A stretch of DNA of 7,711 nucleotides from NCBI GenBank assembly GCA_021796055.1, contig JAJYOS010000289.1, positions 1 through 7,711 of the forward strand, given 5' to 3'. This DNA comes from Bacteroidota bacterium. GTDB taxonomy: Bacteria > Bacteroidota > Kryptoniia > Kryptoniales > JAKASW01. A model generated the notes under the pieces. That model was not told where the DNA came from. It was given only the letters and a program-made list of their open reading frames with translations, and did no database searches. A program made the translations under genes and the position numbers. This document shows, piece after piece, positions 1 to 6,441 of the stretch. The stretch's first letter is position 1. Every line of letters starts with the position of its first letter.

Positions 1-1
1 T

Positions 2-1510
2 CTGCGGGTTTTTAGTGCCGATTCGACCGATACAAGCGCATGGTCCGCGGTAAATGTTTTTGATAACGGTGTTCCCCCACCTCCCTCGCCGGTCGGCCCT
101 CCGACACAGTCTTCAGATCGTCCTTCGCCTGTCGAGCTCTCGTGGTCGTCGTCATTCAGTGAGACTTCGCATGTTCAACTCGCAATTTATCGGGGCGACT
201 TTGCGTTTTCTTCGGCCGACATAATCATAGACACGATGGTCACCAGCGACTCATTAGTGGTAAGTGGCCTAAGCATGGGGCAGACATACTATTGGCATGT
301 GAGCGCGCAGAACAGTAATGGTTCCAGTTCGTGGAGCAGCGTTCAGACATTCTCGACCTCTTATCCACCCTCTGTCTCGATCCTGCAACCTAGTTACGGC
401 GCGGATGTTCAGCCATCTGGGATCAGTTGTTCATGGCTTAATGGGGTAGGCATCGTCAATTACGAATTCCAGCTATCGACGGACCCGTATTTCAACGGAA
501 CTCCCGTTGTGGATACCTTGGTCACAGGGACTTCCGTCAATTTGAAAACGCTTGCCCGGGGCGAGACTTATTACTGGAGGGTCAGAGGAGAGTCAAATGT
601 CGGCGGGTATTGGGGAAGTTGGAGTAGTTCTACGTTCTATACCGTACCTTCTTCTCCGGTCCTTGTTGCCCCGGTTGACAGCTCGCAAGTCAGGCCGGTC
701 AATTCGGTCCTGAAATGGAACGATATAACCGGAGGTATATTCTATGAAGTTCAGATCGCTCGCGATTCTAATTTCACTTCTGTCATAATCGACACAACCT
801 CTCCGTCGGTGACCGATTCTCTGGTGATAGATTCTCTGTCGGCAGACTCCGTCTATTTCTGGCATGTTCGTGGGGGATCCAATACGAACGGATGGGGAGC
901 GTACTCTACCACCCGCTTTTTCAGCACCGGTTCGTATCCTCCGCCAGCCCCAGAATTGATTGATCCCGCCGACAGCGCCGTCGTTTCACCTCTGGCGATT
1001 TTGTTTTCCTGGAACGGGGCGGTCGGATCTGAATATTATTTATTGGAGCTCTCAGAAGACTCAACCTTCGCGCGCTTGCAGCTGAACGATTCAGATGTAG
1101 TCGGGGACTCTCTATTAGTCGATTCATTGGACACTGGAAGAACGTATTTTTGGAGGGTGAAGTCGGGCTCTACAAAAACTGGATTCGGCCAGTTTTCGAC
1201 AGTCGGAAGATTCTCCACTACGCCATACCTATTGGCGACGCCAATTCCGACTTCTCCGGCAGATAGCAGCGGAAACGTTACTACGAATCCGATTTTGCGT
1301 TGGGTCCCGGTACAACATGCCGCATTTTACCAGACACAGGTATCAACCAGTCCGTTGTTCGACACGCTTATCGTGAACGATACATCAGTGGTTGCCGACT
1401 CCGTTTCAATCGGTCCGCTGGTCAGGAGTTTGAAATACTTCTGGAGAGTAAGGGGGGGGATAAGCGGCGAAAGATGGGGAAGTTATTCCGCGCCCTGGAG
1501 TTTCACGGCT
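2..1510 (+). repeat. Tandem fibronectin-III-like protein repeats
   Basis: Five Y-[YF]-W motifs start at about 287, 569, 854, 1145 and 1436. The spacing is 94, 95, 97 and 97 codons. The tail of a further repeat is visible at the window start (RVFSADSTDTSAWSAVNVF). Approximate module bounds are 80-358, 362-643, 644-928, 929-1219 and 1220-1510. Each module opens with a proline-rich linker and a P-x-D-[SG] turn, continues with a core W, and closes with the YFWRV strand. The repetition is at protein level; the DNA copies have diverged, so this is an old duplication rather than a recent expansion. Confidence 0.8.
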
Positions 1511-2833
1511 GAACCTTGGACGCAGCCTGGAACCGTTGTCGTAGACACAACCATGAGCTTTCCTAAATACTCGGATGTGTCCCGGTTCAAAACCACCGAT
1601 TACAGGCTCTTCGGATTACCCGGCGCCGACAACGTGCCTATTCAAAATGTTCTCGGTGGTATATCGGGGAAGGATTGGGAGGCTTTCCTGGATAATGGTG
1701 ACACTTCAAACTATTTCATCAGATATGATGGGTCGAACTCTTTCGACTTCGGAGGGGGAAGGGCTTTCTGGCTTGTCCATAATGGACCGCTGAAGATTGA
1801 TACGACATTTATATCGGAGGGAGTCGATTCTATGGGGCACGTTAGAATCGCCATTCATGCAGGGTGGAATATTATCACTGATCCGTTCAATATCGCCGTA
1901 CCGTGGGACACCGTCAAAGCCCTGAACGACAATCTTGCAGACCCGATATGGGGGTACGGCGGAAGCTTCTCCATTGCGAATTCGCTTCTCCCGCTCGAGG
2001 GATTCTATTTCTTCAACGCAGACAGCCTAAAATCTCTTTTGGTGCCTTACATTGAACCGATGGCCTCAAATTCTCCTGCGCTAAGGATGGATAGAATTTC
2101 GTCGGTGAGTGGTAGTTGGGCCATCCATGTCAAGCTTGAATCTGAAGGGATCACAGACAGTTCTGTTTGGTTTGGCGTTTCCAATCTCGCGCGCTCCGGG
2201 ATGAACAACCTTGATGTGAGGAAGCCTGCCGCGCTTGGCTTTGAACCGTCGATTTACTTTTACCATCCCGATTGGGACAAGCACAATAGTAGCTTCGCAG
2301 ACGAAATACATCCGTTGTTCTCGGATTCATCCACCTGGAACCTTACAGTCAATGCGCCTGCAGGCAAAGCCGCGATACTCACTTTCACCGGCGTTGAATC
2401 TGTTCCCCAATCGTTAAGAGTCTACCTGCACGATCCGGAGACAGGCGAGTGGGTAGATGTTAGCCAGACTTCTGCGTTCGATTTCGTTCCTCAAAGCGGG
2501 ACCACGTCAATTACAATTCTCCTGGCGAATTCAAAAGTCGCGGAAAGCACGATCAGATCTCAAAGCGCGAGTTCATTCGAGTTAAACAACAATTATCCTA
2601 ACCCATTCAATCCGACCACAATAATAAGCTATCAGCTTCCCGCCAGGACTTCGGTTGCACTGACGGTATACGATATTCTAGGCCAGCAAGTAACGGTGTT
2701 AGTCGACGGCGTTCAAGGTCCTGGGACACATGATGTGGTATTCAATGGATCCAGATTCGCGAGTGGAGTGTATTTCTATCGGCTGGTGGCAGGCGACCAC
2801 GTGGCAACCCGAAAGATGGTATTAGTAAAATAG
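2..2833 (+). CDS. Large secreted protein with fibronectin-III-like repeats and a T9SS type A sorting tail (5'-truncated by window)
   Basis: The reading frame is open from the first full codon of the window, so the true start lies upstream; the ATG at 236 is internal. About 943 residues are visible. The N-terminal half is a tandem array of about 95-residue fibronectin-III-like modules, each with a Y-[YF]-W-[RH]-V strand followed by a G...WS...F motif. The central region (about 1520-2560) has no repeats. It contains phrases such as GRAFWLVHNGPL and HAGWNIITDPF, a style I associate with large extracellular proteins of FCB bacteria, but I cannot name its fold. The last 80 or so residues (2585-2830) are a T9SS type A sorting domain: YPNPFNPTT, then VYDILGQQV, SGVYFYRL and a final KMVLVK. 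By family knowledge such a protein crosses the outer membrane through T9SS and is released or surface-anchored. No catalytic motif is recognised, so an adhesive or structural role is only a guess. Confidence 0.9.
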   Translation: MRVFSADSTDTSAWSAVNVFDNGVPPPPSPVGPPTQSSDRPSPVELSWSSSFSETSHVQLAIYRGDFAFSSADIIIDTMVTSDSLVVSGLSMGQTYYWHVSAQNSNGSSSWSSVQTFSTSYPPSVSILQPSYGADVQPSGISCSWLNGVGIVNYEFQLSTDPYFNGTPVVDTLVTGTSVNLKTLARGETYYWRVRGESNVGGYWGSWSSSTFYTVPSSPVLVAPVDSSQVRPVNSVLKWNDITGGIFYEVQIARDSNFTSVIIDTTSPSVTDSLVIDSLSADSVYFWHVRGGSNTNGWGAYSTTRFFSTGSYPPPAPELIDPADSAVVSPLAILFSWNGAVGSEYYLLELSEDSTFARLQLNDSDVVGDSLLVDSLDTGRTYFWRVKSGSTKTGFGQFSTVGRFSTTPYLLATPIPTSPADSSGNVTTNPILRWVPVQHAAFYQTQVSTSPLFDTLIVNDTSVVADSVSIGPLVRSLKYFWRVRGGISGERWGSYSAPWSFTAEPWTQPGTVVVDTTMSFPKYSDVSRFKTTDYRLFGLPGADNVPIQNVLGGISGKDWEAFLDNGDTSNYFIRYDGSNSFDFGGGRAFWLVHNGPLKIDTTFISEGVDSMGHVRIAIHAGWNIITDPFNIAVPWDTVKALNDNLADPIWGYGGSFSIANSLLPLEGFYFFNADSLKSLLVPYIEPMASNSPALRMDRISSVSGSWAIHVKLESEGITDSSVWFGVSNLARSGMNNLDVRKPAALGFEPSIYFYHPDWDKHNSSFADEIHPLFSDSSTWNLTVNAPAGKAAILTFTGVESVPQSLRVYLHDPETGEWVDVSQTSAFDFVPQSGTTSITILLANSKVAESTIRSQSASSFELNNNYPNPFNPTTIISYQLPARTSVALTVYDILGQQVTVLVDGVQGPGTHDVVFNGSRFASGVYFYRLVAGDHVATRKMVLVK
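2585..2830 (+). other. T9SS type A C-terminal sorting domain (coding segment)
   Basis: The segment begins with NNNYPNPFNPTT, continues with a beta-rich stretch (SYQLPARTSVALTVYDILG) and ends in SGVYFYRLVAG plus a basic RKMVLVK end. This is the order of conserved blocks in the Por secretion tail family. In known systems the domain directs export through the T9SS translocon and is removed by the sortase-like PorU. It is the best taxonomic marker in the window. Confidence 0.9.
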
Positions 2834-2834
2834 G

Positions 2835-3407
2835 ATGGAAAAGGAAACACCAGTCACGTTAATTCATGCACCGTTCTTGAATCGATTTGCCCGGCACTTT
2901 AGAGTGCTTGCATATCTGACGGCATTTTTGACCGTATTGCTCACCGCTGCGCCCGCGTACCCGATGGGCTCGAATGAACCCGGTGTTCGCGTCTCTAACG
3001 TCCGAGCTGAAGTATCCGGACTTCGCGTAACTGTCAGGTACGATCTCGCGGGAAGTCCGCATAGAAGGTATAATGTTGCTTTAGTGCTCAGGAACCGGGA
3101 CAACCCATCATTCCGGTATTTTCCAAAAACATTAAGCGGAGATGTCGGCGCCGGAGAATATGCAGGTAGGGATAAGGTAATAGAATGGGATATGAGCAGG
3201 GAATTCCCGCAGGGCCTGCAAAGAAACGGATACTTTTTCGTCGTAGTTGCTGAACAAGCTGGCGGATCATCGCATTCGGTCGGACTATTTACCTGGATCG
3301 GTGCCGCAGCAATTGCTGTTGTGGCGGTCGCAGCCTATCTGATAGTTCGGCGGAACGGAGGCCCCACTTCTCCCGCGTCCTATCCCAATCCACCGGGGAG
3401 GCCGTGA
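2835..3407 (+). CDS. Small envelope protein: signal sequence, beta-sandwich-like domain, C-terminal membrane helix
   Basis: This is a 190-residue protein. Residues 22-42 form a hydrophobic signal segment ending in AAPAYP, a plausible signal peptidase site. Residues 50-143 form a beta-rich domain of alternating strands (VRVSNVRAEV, LRVTVRYDL, YNVALVLRNR) with SGDVGAG and KVIEWDM turns. I recognise this layout from uncharacterised FCB proteins but cannot attach a family name. Residues 150-171 are a strong transmembrane helix followed by RR, then a proline-rich tail SYPNPPGRP. The likely topology is a periplasmic domain with a C-terminal inner-membrane anchor. The ATG lies one base after the preceding stop, so the two genes are probably co-transcribed and translationally coupled. 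No Shine-Dalgarno is clear there, and TTG at 2877 (giving NRFARHFRVL...) is a plausible alternative start that would give a more normal n-region. A role in export or assembly of the upstream T9SS cargo is inference from position only. Confidence 0.75.
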   Translation: MEKETPVTLIHAPFLNRFARHFRVLAYLTAFLTVLLTAAPAYPMGSNEPGVRVSNVRAEVSGLRVTVRYDLAGSPHRRYNVALVLRNRDNPSFRYFPKTLSGDVGAGEYAGRDKVIEWDMSREFPQGLQRNGYFFVVVAEQAGGSSHSVGLFTWIGAAAIAVVAVAAYLIVRRNGGPTSPASYPNPPGRP

Positions 3408-3507
3408 TTGTCGATCCAAACGGCGCCAAATGTCGATCTCGTACACCAAAAAGAAATCTGAATTATGACCTTCGATTACAACTGTGCAAAGGTAGCGAAT
3501 ATTCGAG

Positions 3508-3529
3508 CGGATTGTCCGAAAGCAATCCG
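3508..3529. promoter_or_regulatory. Inverted repeat in kinase leader
   Basis: CGGATTG at 3508-3514 is exactly complementary to CAATCCG at 3523-3529, with an 8-base loop. It ends 13 bases before the Shine-Dalgarno and lacks a T-tract, so it does not look like an intrinsic terminator. It could be a protein-binding dyad or an mRNA hairpin affecting initiation; its function is unproven. Confidence 0.35.
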
Positions 3530-3542
3530 GCGCGATCGAGAT

Positions 3543-3549
3543 AAGGGAG
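3543..3549 (+). promoter_or_regulatory. Shine-Dalgarno fixing a TTG start for the kinase
   Basis: AAGGGAG lies 6 bases upstream of TTG at 3556. No in-frame ATG exists between the upstream stop (TAG at 3493) and the TTG, and the next in-frame Met is deep inside the receiver-like domain (residue 75). The TTG is therefore the best-supported start. Confidence 0.7.
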
Positions 3550-3555
3550 AGTCAC

Positions 3556-5439
3556 TTGACTGACACTGAGGATCGCGAGAAAAAGTCGGGAAGCGAAATT
3601 GTGGGTCAGGAGACACCCGTTGTCGCGGCGAAAATTCTCTTCATTAATGAAAAGACGCTCGATGTCGAAGCGCTCGAGAGCAAATTGCGTTCTTTTGGTT
3701 ACTCCAGCGAAGTGAAGAGTGTTGCCTCGTTCGAGGCATTCAAGGAAGCTTTGAAGACATATTCTCCGAACATTGTCATGGTCGAGCTGAACTTACCGGG
3801 CTTTGATGGAGTAAGGGCATTGGATTACCTGAAGAATCATGACTTAGGCATCCCGATGCTTCTCATGTCGGGCCATGACGCCGAAGGAAACAATATCCCT
3901 TGCGAGAGAGAAATCGACCGCCTTTCCGATTCGATCATTCAAATTTTGGAAGGTGGAGGACAAATCTCTACCGAGAAGAGAAATAATGATGATGAAGCTC
4001 TGACGTCTGAACTAGAACAACTCTCTAACGAGATCGAAGACCGGGACAATATTGGCCTGGCAATAATCGATCCCCAAAACCTCAATGTACTCAGAGCGGA
4101 TGATGCATTCTCCGCCATGATGGGCTTCCCCCGAAATGAACTCAAGGCGATGAGGTCTATAATGAGACTCATTGCCGCCGACGATATTATCGGATTCGAG
4201 AGATTCTTGTTTGGTATGAACCGTTTGGACGCAAATGGAAAGAGCATGACCGTAAGAGTTATTGGTAAAAACGGCCTGCTTAAGCAACTCGTTTTTACTG
4301 CCAAAGAATATTACCGGAATGACAAGAGAAGGATTGCCATGATAGCTCATGATTTACTTGACACCACAGGATTATCGTATGGCAATGAACCGCACTTCGA
4401 TGCTCGACTGGATTCATCGTGTAATGTGGTGTTTGATTTGGATGAGAGAGGAGAAGTGAGAAGTTGGAACGAGGGGGCGTTACGTATGACCGGCTTTCGG
4501 GATTCGGAAATACTGGGGGCGGATCTGACGTTTCTACTCAAAGAAGATACAAATGCGCGAACGCTGACTGAGGCCTTCGTGAAGGGTACTGCAAACACGG
4601 AGAGAATCGAGCTGCCGGCCTGGATCAGCCGAAGGGATGGGGAGAGATTCGAGGCTTTTCTTACCCTTAAGAGACTGTTCGACGCGGTCGGAGCTCCTTC
4701 AGGGTTCTCAGTTCGCCTGGAGAAGAAGACCGCAGATGAAATTCTGGAAGGGAAGTTGCGTGAAAGGGAAGCGCAGCTGCGCTCTCTCGCATCCCATCTC
4801 CAGGCGGCACGCGAGGAGGAGAAAGCCAATATTGCAAGACAGCTTCACGACGAATTCAGTCAGACCCTTACGGCGCTGCGGATGGATCTTGCCATACTCG
4901 GAAGGATGGTCGCCAAGACAGTCTCTGAACCGTTTGGCCGCGCATCGCTGCTCGAGAAAGTATCTTCAGTATCCGAAATTCTTGAAACGGCGATAAGATC
5001 TGCCCGTGACATGATAACGGAACTCAGACCGGCTGTGTTGGATGAACTCGGTCTCCTGACCGCCATTCAATGGCAGGTCCTTGATTTCGAGAACCGGACC
5101 GGCATCAATTGTCATATTACCAGACTCCAGCACGGCATAGCCTTTGACCCCGTGATTTCAACAACCGCGTTTCGGATTCTCCAGGAAGCGCTTGACAATG
5201 TGAAAAGACACTCAGCAGCAACGGACGCTTTCATATCGTTGCAAATAATAGATTCTAGTCTTGTCCTGGAGATAACCGATAATGGCATCGGAATCGGCGC
5301 GGAAAAAATCAAGTCGCCTGCTTCCATTGGAATTATAAGTATAAGAGAGCGCGTCCATTCACTTGGCGGAAATTTGGAAGTCCGCGGCGAGACTGGACGA
5401 GGAACAACTTTGGTAGTATCAATTCCACTGTCTAGGTAA
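3556..5439 (+). CDS. Soluble hybrid-type histidine kinase: degenerate receiver, two PAS domains, HisKA_3, HATPase_c
   Basis: This is a 627-residue protein with no membrane segment, so a cytoplasmic sensor. Residues 26-106 are a receiver-like fold that stops early; N31/E32 replace the acidic pair and E77 replaces the phosphoacceptor Asp. Residues 160-268 and 284-390 are PAS domains; the second has the typical SWNEGALRMTGF and EILGADL blocks. A short coiled coil (394-425) leads into HisKA_3, with IARQLHDEFSQ carrying the phosphorylatable H431 and the DxxxQ phosphatase motif (D432, Q436), then ELRPAVLDELGLL. The ATPase has the N-box QEALDNVKRHS (N548), the G1 box DNGIGI (D575) and GRGTT (614-618). 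This is the NarX/DegS class, which normally phosphorylates NarL-type regulators. The next gene is such a regulator, 24 bases downstream. The PAS ligand is unknown; no Cys or His cofactor motif stands out. The start is TTG. Confidence 0.93.
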   Translation: MTDTEDREKKSGSEIVGQETPVVAAKILFINEKTLDVEALESKLRSFGYSSEVKSVASFEAFKEALKTYSPNIVMVELNLPGFDGVRALDYLKNHDLGIPMLLMSGHDAEGNNIPCEREIDRLSDSIIQILEGGGQISTEKRNNDDEALTSELEQLSNEIEDRDNIGLAIIDPQNLNVLRADDAFSAMMGFPRNELKAMRSIMRLIAADDIIGFERFLFGMNRLDANGKSMTVRVIGKNGLLKQLVFTAKEYYRNDKRRIAMIAHDLLDTTGLSYGNEPHFDARLDSSCNVVFDLDERGEVRSWNEGALRMTGFRDSEILGADLTFLLKEDTNARTLTEAFVKGTANTERIELPAWISRRDGERFEAFLTLKRLFDAVGAPSGFSVRLEKKTADEILEGKLREREAQLRSLASHLQAAREEEKANIARQLHDEFSQTLTALRMDLAILGRMVAKTVSEPFGRASLLEKVSSVSEILETAIRSARDMITELRPAVLDELGLLTAIQWQVLDFENRTGINCHITRLQHGIAFDPVISTTAFRILQEALDNVKRHSAATDAFISLQIIDSSLVLEITDNGIGIGAEKIKSPASIGIISIRERVHSLGGNLEVRGETGRGTTLVVSIPLSR

Positions 5440-5463
5440 CGTTTTTCTCAATGAAAGCGGCGT

Positions 5464-6102
5464 ATGATAAAGATTCTCCTCGCTGACACTCACCCCCTCG
5501 TGCGTAAGATGCTGAAAGAGACTCTCGAAAGGGAGTCTGACATGAAGGTCATTTCCGAGGCGGAGAGTACTCGTCAGGTTATGGATGGATTGAGGAAACA
5601 GTTGCCAGATGTCGTACTGACTAGTCTTTCTCTTCCAGGGAAAGGGTCACTTAAAATGATCAAAGAGCTCAAGAGGCTCTATCCTGGATTGCCGGTACTC
5701 GTTTTGACGATGCATCCGGAAGAGCTTTTCCGAAGCGAAACAATGAGGTCAGGCGCATCGCGCTATTTGACGAAAGATGTACCGCCTGAGAAGATCATCT
5801 TGACAGTGCGTGAATTGATCTCTCCCACAGGATTACTATCGGGCTCAGCTCCTCAGGACTCTGCTGCGTCGGGGAAGGGCGCAAGGGAGCGCGGATTGTC
5901 GCGCGAATTTTTTTCCCGGCGCGAATTTCAAATTATATGCGCTCTTGCTGCGGGTAAGGAAGGTCCGGAGATAGCGAAGGATCTGAATGTCACCCTTCGG
6001 ACGGTCAGCGCTCATCTGAGCAGGATAATGAAAAAAATGGGAATCGAATCGATGCCGGAGCTTAGACGTTGCGCAGCTGAAAGCAAATTGACGGCTTCTT
6101 AG
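5464..6102 (+). CDS. NarL/LuxR-family response regulator with non-canonical receiver (Ser in place of phosphoacceptor Asp)
   Basis: This is a 212-residue protein, normal for the NarL/FixJ family. Residues 1-118 form a receiver: ILLADTHPLVRKML at the start, PDVVLTSLSLPGKG around the phosphorylation site, VLVLTMH (T82) and YLTKD (K104). D8, T82 and K104 are kept, but the second acidic residue is T9 and the phosphoacceptor position is S54 (codon AGT, 5623-5625). A linker of about 30 residues leads to a LuxR-type helix-turn-helix (about 150-203): FSRREFQIICALAAGKEGPEIA, then the recognition helix TLRTVSAHLSRIMKKMG. It therefore most likely binds DNA as a dimer. The gene is 24 bases after the kinase and almost certainly co-transcribed. 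No strong ribosome binding site is visible, suggesting coupling to the kinase. Without Asp it should not be phosphorylated in the normal way; constitutive dimerisation or another input is inferred. Targets are unknown. Confidence 0.93.
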   Translation: MIKILLADTHPLVRKMLKETLERESDMKVISEAESTRQVMDGLRKQLPDVVLTSLSLPGKGSLKMIKELKRLYPGLPVLVLTMHPEELFRSETMRSGASRYLTKDVPPEKIILTVRELISPTGLLSGSAPQDSAASGKGARERGLSREFFSRREFQIICALAAGKEGPEIAKDLNVTLRTVSAHLSRIMKKMGIESMPELRRCAAESKLTAS

Positions 6103-6441
6103 AAGACCGAACAGATCTGAGCCATTTCGCATTGCGTTGATCTGTAAGGCATAGGACCCCGCTCTCTTGTTTTTCGATTGGCCCTTTGTCGCAAAAACTT
6201 GATGAGCAATGATCCAAAAGGCACACATATCGTTTTACCGCATCGTCCCAGTTGAGATTTCGACGCCAAATGCACCTCCCTCCCTGCGCGGTAGGCCCAT
6301 TAGTTTTAGAGAGCTTTGTCGTCGAAGTTGCGGTATTAAACCATAGCTTCAGTCTCTTTGTCTGGAATCGGAGAAGGGGGGAACACCACGTGAAAGCCAT
6401 TCATTTGAAATGGCGGATGGTTTTTAAGAGTGGTCTAGCAG
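6103..6441. other. Convergent intergenic region, no supported gene
   Basis: This stretch of 339 bases lies between the stop codons of two convergent genes. It contains a 7+7 inverted repeat (6111-6117 ACAGATC with 6139-6145 GATCTGT) and a possible terminator hairpin near 6396-6425. Short frames on both strands cross it but show no recognisable domain and run into the neighbouring genes. I see no tRNA, rRNA, insertion-sequence ends or recognisable riboswitch. Confidence 0.6.
6396..6425 (+). terminator. Possible weak intrinsic terminator of the kinase/regulator operon
   Basis: GCCATT (6396-6401) pairs with AATGGC (6409-6414). A version with one bulge extends to about 8 pairs around a two-base loop. 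Five T residues follow at 6421-6425, separated from the stem by GGATGG. That gap and the modest stem make it weak. It lies almost 300 bases beyond the regulator stop and 17 bases before the end of the convergent gene. Confidence 0.3.

Larger units (their letters stand above)
3408..3555. other. Leader/intergenic region before the two-component operon
   Basis: This gap of 148 bases holds an 8-base direct repeat (3409-3416 and 3431-3438), a 7+7 inverted repeat (3508-3529) and the kinase ribosome binding site. I could not identify a convincing -35/-10, Bacteroidota -33/-7 or sigma-54 promoter by eye. There is also no strong terminator for the upstream genes, so read-through into the kinase is possible. 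Confidence 0.5.

Noticed and set aside
236..238. ATG as the true start of the large secreted protein
   Set aside because: The frame is open from base 2, and the codons before 236 encode the start of the same FnIII-like module and the tail of another; the start is outside the window.
4347..4829. Long minus-strand frame of 160 codons antisense to the kinase
   Set aside because: It is Ser/Arg-rich, as expected for the complement of a kinase coding sequence, and lies fully inside the well-supported gene.
6111..6145. Inverted repeat ACAGATC...GATCTGT after the response regulator as a terminator
   Set aside because: The loop is 21 bases and no T-tract follows the second arm, so it is mentioned only as part of the intergenic description.
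6062..6400. Minus-strand frame of 112 codons in the convergent gap
   Set aside because: It overlaps the 3' end of the response regulator, shows no recognisable domain and has a Cys/Trp/Arg-rich composition typical of a chance frame.
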